Of a stretch of DNA of 64,000 nt, positions 9,591 through 18,632 are shown piece after piece (the first letter of the stretch is position 1; every line of letters begins with the position of its first letter). Source of the stretch: DATIUV01 sp049322755 (lineage in GTDB: Bacteria; Pseudomonadota; Gammaproteobacteria; Burkholderiales; UBA6910). The position numbers were made by a program, and so were the translations under genes. Under the pieces are notes generated by a model, which was not told the DNA's origin, made no database searches, and saw nothing but the letters and a program-made list of their open reading frames with translations. The stretch is taken from contig JBMOQX010000029.1 in the NCBI GenBank assembly GCA_049322755.1, forward strand, positions 45,124-109,123, read 5' to 3'.

Positions 9591-11108
9591 CTACTCCGCG
9601 TAGTTGACCACCACGGTTTTGGTGGTGGTGAAGTGGTCCAGCATCGCTTCCAGCGAGTACTCGCGGCCGAGGCCGCTCATCTTGTAGCCGCCGTACGCCA
9701 GCCCGGCACGCGGTCCGATGTACTGGTTAACCTGCACGAACCCCGACTGGATCTTCTCGGCGAAGCCGAGCGCGCGCTGCAGGTTGCGGGTCCAGATGGC
9801 GCCCGCGAGGCCATAGTCGGTGTCGTTGGCCATGCGCATCACGTCGTCGAAATCGGTGAAGCGGTAGAGGATCGCCACCGGGCCGAAGATCTCGTCGCGG
9901 CACACCGGCGAGCGTTCGGGAACGCCCTCGATCAGCGTCGGCGTGAAGTAGTAACCCTTGGGCATGTGCGCTGCGCGCGTTCCGCCGCAGAGGATCTTCA
10001 CGCCTTTCGTCTCACGCGCCATCTCGACGTAGCGGGTGACGCGCTCGAACTGCTCGCGCGAGATGATGGCGCCCATCCGGCTCTGCTCGTCGAGCGGGTC
10101 GCCGATGGTGAGCTTGTCCAGCGCCTCGACGGTGCGCGACACGACCTCGTCGTATACCTTGTCGTGGATGTAGATGCGCGTGCCGGCGGAGCACGACTGG
10201 CCCTGGCGCGTGAAGCGCATGCCGACGATGACGCCGGGAATCACTTTCTCCAGGTCCGCGTCGTCCATGATGATGTTGGGGCTCTTGCCGCCCAGCTCCA
10301 GCGTCACCGGGCAGAGCTTGTCGGCGGCATAGTGCAGGATCTGCTTGCCCACCGAGGCCGAGCCGGTGAAAGTGACCTTGCGCACGTCGGGATGCTCGGC
10401 GAGCGGCTGGCCGGCCTCCTCGCCGAAGCCGGAGACGGCGTTGAGCACGCCCGGCGGCAGCACCTCCTGCATGATTTCCGTGGCGCGGGTGACGGCGAGC
10501 GGCGCCTGCTCGGCGCTCTTGATGACGATGGTGTTGCCGGCGATGAGCGCGGGGCCGATCTTCGCCGCCCACAGCACCAGCGGCGCGTTCCAGGGAATGA
10601 TGGCGCCCACCACGCCCAGCGGCTCGCGTGCCACGTACGCCAGCGTGTCCGGCTCCCAGGGCAGCGTGCGGCCCTTGAGCTCGGGCGCGAGCCCCGCGAA
10701 AAGGCGCAGCATCTCCAGCGTGCCCGCGAGTTCGGGGCGTGCCTGGGTCGATAGCGCGTTCCCGGTCTCCAGCGCCATCAGACGCGCCAGCTCTTCGCTG
10801 TGGGCCTCGAGCCGGTCGGCCGCGCGGCGCAGCAGGTCGCCACGGTCGCGCGCCGGGCGCCGGCCCCAGGCGGGAAACGCGCGGCTCGCGGCCTCCACCG
10901 CCCAAGCCACGTCGTACGCGTTGCAGCGGGCGGCCTCGCCGATGATGGACTCGTCGCCGGGGTTTTCCACCGGAAAGGTCCTGCCGCCCGGCGCGGGCTG
11001 CAGCTTGCCGTCCACCACGACCTGTCCCGCGACGCGCCTGGCGGCGGCGAGCGCAGACTCCTTGGGCGAAACGGACGACGACGGGCGCAGCGGTTCGACG
11101 TTGGACAT
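9591..11108 (-). CDS. NAD(P)+-dependent aldehyde dehydrogenase
   Basis: 505 aa, full length for the ALDH superfamily. It oxidises an aldehyde to the acid through a thiohemiacetal. The catalytic Cys306 lies in GQSCSAGT and the general base Glu271 in LELGGKSPN; PWNAPLVLW (172-180) and FTGSASVGK (247-255) form the cofactor site. The sequence resembles the broad betaine/phenylacetaldehyde/gamma-aminobutyraldehyde group, so the substrate cannot be fixed. It is divergent from the SDR gene at 11244 across a 135-bp gap; a shared pathway (alcohol or hydroxy substrate to aldehyde to acid) is possible. Confidence 0.88.
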   Translation of the reverse strand: MSNVEPLRPSSSVSPKESALAAARRVAGQVVVDGKLQPAPGGRTFPVENPGDESIIGEAARCNAYDVAWAVEAASRAFPAWGRRPARDRGDLLRRAADRLEAHSEELARLMALETGNALSTQARPELAGTLEMLRLFAGLAPELKGRTLPWEPDTLAYVAREPLGVVGAIIPWNAPLVLWAAKIGPALIAGNTIVIKSAEQAPLAVTRATEIMQEVLPPGVLNAVSGFGEEAGQPLAEHPDVRKVTFTGSASVGKQILHYAADKLCPVTLELGGKSPNIIMDDADLEKVIPGVIVGMRFTRQGQSCSAGTRIYIHDKVYDEVVSRTVEALDKLTIGDPLDEQSRMGAIISREQFERVTRYVEMARETKGVKILCGGTRAAHMPKGYYFTPTLIEGVPERSPVCRDEIFGPVAILYRFTDFDDVMRMANDTDYGLAGAIWTRNLQRALGFAEKIQSGFVQVNQYIGPRAGLAYGGYKMSGLGREYSLEAMLDHFTTTKTVVVNYAE

Positions 11109-11243
11109 GGGATGGCTCCTGGTATGGGGCGGGGGCGCGGGCCCGCCAACGGTGGAGACTATGGCCCGAATTCTAGGCTCCGCGCCGCCGCGGCGGAACC
11201 CGGTCTGGTAGAGTTTCCGGCTTTCGCTTCAGGAGAAACGGTC

Positions 11244-12002
11244 ATGCGGCTCAGGAACAAGATTGCGATCGTCACCGGCGCGGGCTCGGGCTTCGGCGAG
11301 GCCATCGCCAAGCGCTTCGCCCACGAGGGCGCCAGTGTGGTGGTGAACGACATCAACGCCGCCGGCGGCGAGCGGGTGGCGAAGGAGATTGCGGCGGCGG
11401 GCGGCAAGGCGATTTTCGTCGCGGCCGACGTGTCGAAGGACGCCGACGTTGCGGCGCTCGTGAAGACTCCGATCGAGCGCTTCGGCGGGCTCGACATCAT
11501 CGTCAACAACGCCGGGTATACCCACAGGAACCGGCCGATGCTGGAGGTGACCGAGGAGGAGTTCGACCGCATCTACCAGGTGAACGTGAAGAGCCTGTTC
11601 CTCACCGCCAGGCACGCGGTGCCCTACTTCCGCCAGCACGGCGGCGGCGTGTTCATCACCATCGCCTCCACCGCCGGCGTGCGGCCGCGGCCGGGCCTGA
11701 CCTGGTACAACGGCAGCAAGGGTGCCGCCGTCATTACCAGCAAGTCGATGGCGGCGGAACTGGGACCGGACAAGATCCGCGTCAATTGCATCAACCCGGT
11801 GATGGGCGAGACGGGCCTGCTGGAGGCGTTCATGGGCGGTCCCGACACGCCCGAGCGTCGCGCGAAGGTGCTGGCGGGGATCCCGCTCGGGCGGCTGTCG
11901 AAACCGGTGGACATTGCCAACGCCGCGCTGTTTCTCGCCTCCGACGAGGCCGAGTTCATCACCGGGGCGTGCCTGGAAGTCGACGGCGGTCGATGCATCT
12001 GA
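11244..12002 (+). CDS. SDR-family oxidoreductase (glucose/3-oxoacyl reductase type)
   Basis: 252 aa classical short-chain dehydrogenase. The Rossmann motif TGAGSGFG lies at 11-18, NNAG at 88-91, the catalytic Ser142, Tyr155 and Lys159 (YNGSK) in order, and a C-terminal ITGACLEVDGG typical of the FabG-like branch. Asp36 after the second beta strand suggests NAD(H) preference. ATG 11244 is supported by AGGAGA at 11231-11236; the frame is open far upstream, but that stretch is antisense to the aldehyde dehydrogenase. Substrate unknown. Confidence 0.87.
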   Translation: MRLRNKIAIVTGAGSGFGEAIAKRFAHEGASVVVNDINAAGGERVAKEIAAAGGKAIFVAADVSKDADVAALVKTPIERFGGLDIIVNNAGYTHRNRPMLEVTEEEFDRIYQVNVKSLFLTARHAVPYFRQHGGGVFITIASTAGVRPRPGLTWYNGSKGAAVITSKSMAAELGPDKIRVNCINPVMGETGLLEAFMGGPDTPERRAKVLAGIPLGRLSKPVDIANAALFLASDEAEFITGACLEVDGGRCI

Positions 12003-12200
12003 CGCCGCGGCTCGCGCGAACGGCTCGGCGCTGAGCGAGCCAGCGCGAGCGCACATCGCGGCGAGGTCCGGGCCGGCGCTACAACGGCAGTTTCCTGCGC
12101 GACATCGCAGGCTGACGCCGGACAAAGGGAAAACCGCGCCGCCGGGGTTGCCCGGTGGAATTTCGCGGAGGTGGAACTTGCTGCCGGAGCGGCAGCGGGA

Positions 12201-12386
12201 TCAGAGGTCGCCGAACTCGTTGGCGACAGGGCGCTGGCTGCCGACGATGCGCGTCGGGTAGCGCACCTGCAGCTTGTAAAGGATCGCCGACGGATATCCG
12301 TTCAGCTCGCCGCCGCCGTCACCATAGACATCGATTTCTTCCATCGGACGGAACGCGCCGTCCCTGCTTTCCAGTACTGCTGCCAT
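12201..12386 (-). CDS. Small hypothetical protein
   Basis: 61 aa from ATG 12386, which has a GGGAG-like ribosome binding site 6-9 nt upstream. Composition is soluble and acidic (MEEIDVYGDGGGELNGYP, then KLQVRYPTRIVGSQRP). No domain was recognised. Codon use has the G/C third positions of neighbouring genes, which supports a real gene, but the evidence is thin. It stands alone in a gene-poor gap. Confidence 0.45.
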   Translation of the reverse strand: MAAVLESRDGAFRPMEEIDVYGDGGGELNGYPSAILYKLQVRYPTRIVGSQRPVANEFGDL

Positions 12387-12895
12387 CAAAGTCTCCCGCC
12401 TTTTTGAGGGTTGCCAGGGGCGGACTTTCATTATGTAAAACTCCGCTGCAGCCTATGATAGACCCAAATGCATAACAGTTCTTTAGGCAAATCATCAGTT
12501 TTTCTTATTGATGGGTAGATGGAATCAGGCGCCGTTGATTGCTGCAGCGCCGGAGGATCGCCGCAGTCTATTCGTAACCATTTGAAAGAAAAACGACTAT
12601 AGATCTGCCGGTCCGTGGCGAAGCGGAGTTAGCCCGGCTTTGGAAATGCTCCGGCCCTCGCCGACCGGCGGTCACGGGCCGGGAACGGACGGTCGGTCGC
12701 CGCTGGACCCTATTGGTTACCGCCGTCCGTTTGCCGCCCTTTGACTGGAGCGCGCGGCGGCTGGCATCCCGATTGACGGGTGTCAATACCTTGCGTCGGC
12801 AACGGCGGCAGGCTGATTCAAGTTTCGCAGCAGTCGGCCCCGGGAGGAGCGCAGCCGAAGCGGTGGCCGCGGCCCGGCGGGACGGCGCGTTACCG
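12387..12895. other. Gene-poor stretch, locally AT-richer
   Basis: About 500 bp without a credible gene. The part around 12430-12600 is clearly less GC-rich than the surroundings. No terminal inverted repeats, transposase remnant, tRNA or strong hairpin was seen. The 12003-12200 segment to its left is likewise empty. Confidence 0.4.
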
Positions 12896-14005
12896 TTACC
12901 TGGACGCCTCGCGCTCGGCGAAGATGTCGTTGCGCACCCAGGGACGGCAGCGCAGGTATTGATTCGGATATGACACGTCGGCTCCCAGCTCGTGGGCCGC
13001 ATGCCAGGCCCAGCGCGGGTCGTAGAGCATGGCACGGGCCAGGGCGACGAGGTCGGCCTTGCCGCTGGCGATGATCTCCTCGGCCTGTCTGGGTTCGGTG
13101 ATCATGCCGACGGCCATGGTGGCGAGTCCGGTTTCGCGCCGCACCGCCTCGGCGAAGGGCACCTGATAGCCCGGACCGGTTTCCAGTACCTGGTTCTTCA
13201 CCAGGCCGCCGCTGGAGACGTCGATCCAGTCGCAGCCGAGCTTCTTCAGCGCGTGGGCGAACGCCAGCGTCTGGTCCAGGTCCCAGCCGCCCGCCGCCCA
13301 GTCGGTGGCGGAAACCCGCACCCCCACGGGCTTTTGATCCGGCCATGCGGCGCGCACCGCGCGGAACACGTCCAGCGGAAAGCGCATGCGGTTCTCCAGC
13401 GACCCGCCGTAGCGATCGTCGCGCCGGTTGGAGAGCGGCGAAAGGAACTGGTGCAACAGGTAGCCGTGGGCCGCGTGCAGCTCGATCGCCTCCACGCCGG
13501 CGCGGTCGGCGCGCCGTGCGGAATCCGCGAACGCCTGGGTGAGCCCCACGATCTCATCGGCTGTGAGCGGGCGCGGCTTGAGCGAACCTTCGCCGGACGC
13601 GATTGCTGAGGGCGCCAGCGGGGTCCATCCGCCGTCGGCGTCGCTCAGGGCACGGCGGCCTTCCCACGGTGGCAGCGTCGACGCCTTGCGGCCGGCGTGA
13701 GCGAGCTGCACGGCGAACTTCGCATTTCCGCGCTCCTTGCAGAAAGCCACCACCCGCTTGAGTGCGGCCTCGTTCTCGTCCGACCAAAGCCCCATGCAGC
13801 GCGGCGTGATGCGTCCGCGGGGCTCCACGTTGGTCATCTCCATGATCACCATGCCGACGCCGGAGACGGCGAACTGGCCCAGGTGCATGAGGTGCCAGTC
13901 GGTGGCGCTGCCCTCGTGGGCGGAGTACTGGCACATGGGCGAGACGACGATGCGGTTTTCGAGGCGCAGTTCGCGCACGCTGATCGGCGAGAAGAGTCGG
14001 GACAC
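12896..14005 (-). CDS. Old yellow enzyme family NADH:flavin oxidoreductase (YqjM-like)
   Basis: 369 aa FMN-dependent ene-reductase of the YqjM/XenA-type subclass, which reduces activated C=C bonds or nitro groups. Diagnostic residues are Cys25 in VSPMCQYS (the redox-modulating Cys of this subclass), the substrate-binding pair His177/His180 in ELHAAHGYLLHQF, and RYGGSLENRMRF, which contacts FMN. It is the last gene of a leftward pair: the LysR gene upstream ends only 27 bp before its start, so the two may be cotranscribed. The physiological substrate is unknown. Confidence 0.9.
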   Translation of the reverse strand: MSRLFSPISVRELRLENRIVVSPMCQYSAHEGSATDWHLMHLGQFAVSGVGMVIMEMTNVEPRGRITPRCMGLWSDENEAALKRVVAFCKERGNAKFAVQLAHAGRKASTLPPWEGRRALSDADGGWTPLAPSAIASGEGSLKPRPLTADEIVGLTQAFADSARRADRAGVEAIELHAAHGYLLHQFLSPLSNRRDDRYGGSLENRMRFPLDVFRAVRAAWPDQKPVGVRVSATDWAAGGWDLDQTLAFAHALKKLGCDWIDVSSGGLVKNQVLETGPGYQVPFAEAVRRETGLATMAVGMITEPRQAEEIIASGKADLVALARAMLYDPRWAWHAAHELGADVSYPNQYLRCRPWVRNDIFAEREASR

Positions 14006-14032
14006 GCGTTTTTCTCCGGTCGGGTCGGTGAA

Positions 14033-14929
14033 TCAGGCGGCGCGCCGGGCCGCGGCCAGGCGCGCCGCCGCGTCGAGTTCGGCGAACAGCGCGGCGGTGA
14101 CGCGCGCCTTGGGATTCTCGGCCCGCTCGGCGAGCCCGATGGTGCGGGTCATCGGCGGCTCGCCGAACGGGAGCTGCCGCACCGCCGGCAGCCATTCCAG
14201 CCCCGCGCCGCTCACCGGCACGATGGAGGCGCCCAGGCCGTGGTGCACCATGAGGAAGATCGCTTCCAGGGAATCCAGCTCCATCGTCTCGCGCAGCGCG
14301 AGCCCGCGGGCGCGCAGGTGGTCCTCGATCACCCGGCTCACCCAGAAGCGGCGATTGAACCGGATGTAGGGCAGCGTGCGCAACACGTCGGCATCGCTGT
14401 CGCCGCGCGCGCCGGGCGGTGCGATCACCATCACCGGCTCTGTGGCGAACGCCCGCCAGCGCAGGGTCTCCGGCAGCTGCGCCGGCTCGCTGACGATGGC
14501 GGCGTCGATGTCGCTGTGGTGGAGCTGTTCGGCGAAGGCGGGCGACAGGCCGTGGACGACGCGGATCTGCAGGCGCGGATGGGCCGCCGCCATGGCCTTC
14601 AGCGCCCGCGGCAGGACGCTGGAGAGTGCGGTCGGGATCGCGCCCAGGGTCAGGGTCCCGGCCACGTCGCGGGCCTCGGACACGGCGTCCGGCAGCTGGT
14701 CGTAGAGGAACACGATCTCCCGCGCCCTGGCGAGCAGCGCCTCGCCGGCGGCGTTCAGGCGCGGCGGCTTGCTGGTGCGGTCCACCAGCGGCGTCCTCAG
14801 CTCGTCCTCGAGCTGCCGCAGCTGCATGCTGACTGCGGGCACGGTCAGGAACAGCGCGTCCGCCGCCGCCGACAGGCTGCCGTGCTCGGCGATAGCGATG
14901 AAAGTGCGAAGGCGGCGGACGCTCATCAT
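14033..14929 (-). CDS. LysR-family transcriptional regulator
   Basis: 298 aa, standard LTTR length. The N-terminal winged helix-turn-helix (about 1-60: MSVRRLRTFIAIAEHGSL, then AVSMQLRQLE) is followed by a periplasmic-binding-fold effector domain (about 90-295). It is divergent from the SDR gene at 15029 with a 99-bp shared intergenic region, the usual LTTR layout, so it most likely controls that SDR and perhaps the old yellow enzyme gene downstream of itself. The effector is unknown. Confidence 0.88.
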   Translation of the reverse strand: MMSVRRLRTFIAIAEHGSLSAAADALFLTVPAVSMQLRQLEDELRTPLVDRTSKPPRLNAAGEALLARAREIVFLYDQLPDAVSEARDVAGTLTLGAIPTALSSVLPRALKAMAAAHPRLQIRVVHGLSPAFAEQLHHSDIDAAIVSEPAQLPETLRWRAFATEPVMVIAPPGARGDSDADVLRTLPYIRFNRRFWVSRVIEDHLRARGLALRETMELDSLEAIFLMVHHGLGASIVPVSGAGLEWLPAVRQLPFGEPPMTRTIGLAERAENPKARVTAALFAELDAAARLAAARRAA

Positions 14930-15028
14930 CTTAAGTATTGCTGAATAATTTCTGAAAGAATCGCAAACATATTAAACGAAGTTGTCGATTAGACTCGCCT
15001 CACCATCAACGCAGGAAAGGGAACGGCA
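14930..15028. promoter_or_regulatory. Divergent LysR/SDR control region
   Basis: An AT-rich 99-bp spacer between divergent genes. A short inverted repeat TTCT-GAA-AGAA lies at 14950-14960, and AGGAAAGG at 15013-15020 is the SDR ribosome binding site. A specific T-N11-A LysR box could not be assigned with confidence. Confidence 0.35.
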
Positions 15029-15820
15029 GTGAGAACTCTCGAAGGCCGGGTGGCGATCGTCACCGGCGGGGCGAGCGGCATGGGCCGCGCCATCTGTCTT
15101 GAGCTTGCCCGGCGCGGCGCCCGGGTCGTGGTCGCCGACATCCAGATGCCGGCCGCCGAGGCGGTGGCGGCGCAGGCCCGGACGGTCGGCGCCGACGCGC
15201 TGGCGCTCAGCGCCGACGTAACGCGCGAGGACCAGGTGGCGAAGCTGGCGGCCGACACCCGCGCCCGCTTCGGCCGCATCGATGTGCTGGTGAGCAACGC
15301 CGGCGTGCGTCTGATCAAGCCGTTCCTCGAGCACACGCTGGAGGACTGGAACCGCATGCTGTCCATCAACCTCACCGGGCACTTCCTGGCGGCGCGCGCG
15401 GTGGCGCCGGCGATGCTGGAGCAGGGCAAGGGCAAGATCATCATCAACGCCTCCATCGCCAGCTTCGTCGGGCGGCCGAACCGGGTCGCCTACTGCGCGG
15501 CCAAGGCCGGCGCGCTGGGGCTGGTGCGGGCGATGGCCATGGATCTGCGCCACCGCGACATCTGCGTCAACGCGCTGATCCCCGGCTCGATCGCCACGCC
15601 GCTCAACGCCGACGCCGCCGGCGACCCCGGCGTCGACTGGGGCCGCGAGACGCTGGCGGGGCGCTGGGGCACGGGCGAGGACATCGCCCGGGCCGCCGCT
15701 TTCCTCGCCTCCGACGACGCCGACTACATCACCGGCGCCGAGCTCAAGGTGGACGGCGGCTGGCTCGCCGCCCGGGCCCGCGACGGCGAGATCCGCGACC
15801 GGGTCAATGGGCGACCCTGA
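15029..15820 (+). CDS. SDR-family oxidoreductase
   Basis: 263 aa. TGGASGMG at 12-19, SNAG at 89-92 (Ser replaces the usual first Asn), Ser142, Tyr155 and Lys159 (YCAAK) make a complete classical SDR site; the C-terminal YITGAELKVDGGW fits the FabG-like branch. Asp37 after beta-2 suggests NAD(H). The GTG start at 15029 has AGGAAAGG 8 nt upstream. It is divergent from the LysR gene. The last 17 bp overlap the convergent quinone oxidoreductase gene. Confidence 0.86.
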   Translation: MRTLEGRVAIVTGGASGMGRAICLELARRGARVVVADIQMPAAEAVAAQARTVGADALALSADVTREDQVAKLAADTRARFGRIDVLVSNAGVRLIKPFLEHTLEDWNRMLSINLTGHFLAARAVAPAMLEQGKGKIIINASIASFVGRPNRVAYCAAKAGALGLVRAMAMDLRHRDICVNALIPGSIATPLNADAAGDPGVDWGRETLAGRWGTGEDIARAAAFLASDDADYITGAELKVDGGWLAARARDGEIRDRVNGRP

Positions 15821-16796
15821 GCAGCAGCTTGCCCTGCGTGCCGCGGCCCTCGAGGAAGCGGTGCGCCTCCGCCGCCTCGGCCAGCGGCCACTCGCGGTCG
15901 ATGGCGACGGTGAGCCTGCCTGCGCGCCAGGCGTCGAACAGGTCGCCCGTGCGCCAGGCGATCTCCTCGCGGCTCGCCGTGTAGTCGGCCAAGTGCGGAC
16001 GGGTGAAGAACACCGATCCCGCCTCGCCCAGCTCCAGCGGCTCGATCGACTGCACCAGCCCCGACGCGCCGCCGTAGTTCACGCACAGGCCGCGCCGCCG
16101 CAGGCTGCGGATGCTCTTGGCGATGGTGTCCTTGCCCACCGCGTCATAGACCACATCGACGCCCTTGCCGCCGGTGATCTCCATCACCGCTTCGCGGAAG
16201 TCCCGCTCGCGGTAGAGGATGACGTGGTCGGCGCCGCGCGCTCTGGCGATCTCGGCCTTGGCGGCGTTGCCGACCGTGGTGAGGACGGTGGCGCCGCGCA
16301 GCTTGGCAAGCTGGATCAGCAGCTGCCCGACACCGCCGGCGCCGGCATGCACCAGGCACGTGCTGCCGGGCTTGATCTCGTACGCCGAGTGGCTCAGGTA
16401 GTGCGCGGTGCAGCCCTGCAGCATGAGCGTGGTGCCGACGTCCCAGGGCACGTCCGCCGGCAGCGGCGCCAGCCGCCACGCCGGGACCGCGGCGTACTCC
16501 GCGTAGCTGCCGCGCACCAGGCAGTAGCCCACCCGGTCCCCCACCTTCACGCCCTCGGCGCCTTCGCCGAGGGCGGTGACGACGCCGGCGCCCTCCATGC
16601 CGATGACCATCGGCAGCGGCGTCCTGTAGGTGTCGGAGCGCTTGTAGCCGCCGCTGCGCATGTAGACGTCGATGTAGTTCACGCCGGCGTACTCCAGCTT
16701 GACGAGTGCTTCGCCCTTCCCCGGGCTCGGCACCGGCACGTCGGCTACCACCATCTGTTCAGGTCCACCGAACTCTTTGATTTGTATAGATTTCAT
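15804..16796 (-). CDS. NADPH:quinone oxidoreductase (zinc-free MDR family)
   Basis: 330 aa medium-chain dehydrogenase/reductase of the quinone oxidoreductase branch. It starts with a GroES-like domain and carries a Rossmann site in HAGAGGVGQLLIQLAK (about 152-167). The zinc-ligand cysteines of alcohol dehydrogenases are absent, as expected for this branch. It reduces quinones or enones with NADPH. ATG 16796 is preferred over TTG 16802 because GGGAG lies about 6 nt before the ATG. The gene is convergent with the SDR and divergent from the Tct operon. Confidence 0.87.
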   Translation of the reverse strand: MKSIQIKEFGGPEQMVVADVPVPSPGKGEALVKLEYAGVNYIDVYMRSGGYKRSDTYRTPLPMVIGMEGAGVVTALGEGAEGVKVGDRVGYCLVRGSYAEYAAVPAWRLAPLPADVPWDVGTTLMLQGCTAHYLSHSAYEIKPGSTCLVHAGAGGVGQLLIQLAKLRGATVLTTVGNAAKAEIARARGADHVILYRERDFREAVMEITGGKGVDVVYDAVGKDTIAKSIRSLRRRGLCVNYGGASGLVQSIEPLELGEAGSVFFTRPHLADYTASREEIAWRTGDLFDAWRAGRLTVAIDREWPLAEAAEAHRFLEGRGTQGKLLLRVAH

Positions 16797-16917
16797 CGGC
16801 AACTCCCGGGGTTGTCATGGAGCCCGGGCGTGGACCGGGCGCGGCGTTCGAGGGCCCCGCCGGATGGCGGCCACGGCGCCCGAAGCGGAGGCAGTTTAAC
16901 CGCGAACCGGGAGGAAA

Positions 16918-16955
16918 TGTAAGCGGTTGCATATCGCCGCAGGATCGTATACAGT
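16918..16955 (+). promoter_or_regulatory. LacI-type operator over the -35 of the tctC promoter
   Basis: TGTAAGCGGTTGCA at 16918-16931 matches every fixed position of the LacI-family consensus TGNAANCGNTTNCA. Its right half supplies TTGCAT (16927-16932) as a -35 element, followed after 17 bp by TACAGT (16950-16955) as -10. Binding would therefore block RNA polymerase. The G at position 6 is shared with the site in front of the second LacI gene (30904), suggesting the same repressor. Binding is inferred. Confidence 0.65.
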
Positions 16956-17023
16956 CCCCCGAAGCTCCCGCGACCCGAAGCGAGACGGGAGCACATACCG
17001 ATAATCCTGAGAGGAGACCTATC

Positions 17024-17992
17024 ATGCTGAGCACCCGGTTTGCCCGTCCCATCATCGCTGCGGCGCTGGCGGCAATAGCCGGCGCCTCCGCGGGCGTCGC
17101 GCTCGCGCAGGACAAGTACCCGTCGCGCCCGGTGGAAATCATCGTGCCCTGGGGCCCCGGCGGCGGCGCCGACCAGGTGGCCCGCACGGCGGGCAAGATG
17201 ATGGAGGGAATCTTCGGGACGTCGTTCCCGGTGGTAAACGTGCCGGGCGCCACCGGCCAGACCGGTCTCACCAAGCTGCTGTCGGCAGCCCCCGATGGCT
17301 ACACCCTCGGCATCATGACCGGCGACACGTTCAGCCTGCTGGGCGGTTCCGGCAAGCTTTCCTGGAGCAAGGACGATTTCGTGCCGGCGGCGATCATGAT
17401 CCGGCAGCCTTCCGCGTTCTTCGTCAAGGAAGGCGGTCCGATCAATTCGTGGGACGACCTGGTGGCGGAGGCGAAGAAGCGCCCGCTCAAGGTGGCGGTG
17501 ACCGGCTTCGGCTCTCCGGACGACATCCACGTCAACTACTTCAAGAAGAAAGGGATCAACCTGGTCTCGGTGCCGTTCGCCAAGCCGGGCGAGCGCTACA
17601 GCTCCATCCTCGGCGGCCACGCCGACGTGCTGTACGAGCAGCTCGGCGACGTGAAGAGCTTCCTCGAGAACAAGCAGATGAAGCCGGTCGTGATCTTCGA
17701 TGACAAACGCTTCCCGGCGTTCGGCGACGTTCCGAGCTCCAAGGAACTGGGCTACCCGATCAGCATCTACCAGTTCCGCATGGTGCTGCTGAAGGCGGGA
17801 ACGGATCCCGCCAAGATCAAGACCATCTCCGACGCCCTCGCCAAGGTGGCGGCGGACCCGGAGTACAAGAAGTACCTGGAGAGCCAGTACGCGCTCGCGG
17901 ACAGCTACATCGATGCGGACGGCGCGAAGAAATTCCTCGATAAAGAGCTCGCGAACATGAAGAAATTCGCGGCCGAAGCCGGGATACAGTAA
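17024..17992 (+). CDS. tctC: TctC/Bug-family solute-binding protein
   Basis: 322 aa periplasmic binding protein of a tripartite tricarboxylate transporter. A signal peptide (1-28, ending GVALA) precedes YPSRPVEIIVPWGPGGGADQ, the typical start of the mature Bug domain; PGATGQTGLTKL and later DVPSSKELGYP are further family marks. Bug proteins bind small carboxylates through their carboxyl group. ATG 17024 follows GAGGAGA at 17011. It heads an operon with tctB, tctA, a SauS-like and a SauT-like gene, which makes sulfoacetate or a related carboxylate a good candidate ligand (inference). Confidence 0.88.
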   Translation: MLSTRFARPIIAAALAAIAGASAGVALAQDKYPSRPVEIIVPWGPGGGADQVARTAGKMMEGIFGTSFPVVNVPGATGQTGLTKLLSAAPDGYTLGIMTGDTFSLLGGSGKLSWSKDDFVPAAIMIRQPSAFFVKEGGPINSWDDLVAEAKKRPLKVAVTGFGSPDDIHVNYFKKKGINLVSVPFAKPGERYSSILGGHADVLYEQLGDVKSFLENKQMKPVVIFDDKRFPAFGDVPSSKELGYPISIYQFRMVLLKAGTDPAKIKTISDALAKVAADPEYKKYLESQYALADSYIDADGAKKFLDKELANMKKFAAEAGIQ

Positions 17993-18001
17993 CGGCACTC
18001 G

Positions 18002-18025
18002 GCGGCCGGGCCCATGCCCGGCCGC
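18002..18025 (+). other. Perfect GC hairpin between tctC and tctB
   Basis: A 10-bp perfect stem (GCGGCCGGGC / GCCCGGCCGC) with a CCAT loop lies 9 nt after the tctC stop. It has no T-run, so it is not a classic intrinsic terminator. Such hairpins after binding-protein genes can protect the upstream mRNA and lower permease expression; that role is inferred. Confidence 0.6.
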
Positions 18026-18068
18026 GCCGTGACCCGCGGCCGGCAGGCGGCGGAAGAGGAGAACCAGG

Positions 18069-18620
18069 ATGACGGCTGAACGCCTGAAGCGCGCGGCCCC
18101 CTACGGCTTGCTGCTGGCGGTGGCGGGCTATCTGTACTTCGCCGCCGGCAAGATCGAGTATTTCGCCCCGGCCGGCCGCATCGGTCCCGATGCCTGGCCG
18201 ACGATCATCATTGCGCTGTTTGCGCTCACCTGCGCCTACGGGATTGTCCAGGCGTTCATCGGCCGTGCGCGGCCCGCCGACGCCGATGCCATCATCGACG
18301 CGCCGGTGGGCGACGACGAGGAGCCGGCCGAGCCGGAGCGCAAGTACCCGTTGCTGCTGCTGATGGGGATCGGTGCCACCGTGGCCTACGTGGCCTCGGT
18401 GAAAACGCTGGGATTCTTTCTCGCCACCCTGGTCTACCTGTTCGCGTTCATGGTGATCGGCCGCTACCGCAACTGGCTGGTCATCGCGCTGACGAGCGTC
18501 GGCGGATCGCTGCTGCTGCTGTTCTTCTTCATGAAGGTGGTCTACGTATCGCTGCCGATCGGCGACGAGCCGTTCTCGGCGGTCACCCTGTTCCTGATGA
18601 AGCTGATGGGCATCCGGTGA
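18069..18620 (+). CDS. tctB: TctB-family small membrane subunit
   Basis: 183 aa with about four transmembrane helices: a hairpin near 10-30 and 45-65, a charged cytoplasmic loop rich in Asp/Glu (about 70-95), then helices near 97-115 and 118-160. Length, topology and position between tctC and tctA identify the small subunit of a tripartite tricarboxylate transporter. A GGAAGAGGAGAA ribosome binding site precedes the ATG; tctA begins 12 bp after its stop. Confidence 0.85.
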   Translation: MTAERLKRAAPYGLLLAVAGYLYFAAGKIEYFAPAGRIGPDAWPTIIIALFALTCAYGIVQAFIGRARPADADAIIDAPVGDDEEPAEPERKYPLLLLMGIGATVAYVASVKTLGFFLATLVYLFAFMVIGRYRNWLVIALTSVGGSLLLLFFFMKVVYVSLPIGDEPFSAVTLFLMKLMGIR

Positions 18621-18632
18621 TGGGGATCTTTC

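Noticed and set aside
10800..12002. A 400-codon frame extending the SDR at 11244 upstream
   Set aside because: The extension is antisense to the aldehyde dehydrogenase, and AGGAGA at 11231 fixes the start at 11244.
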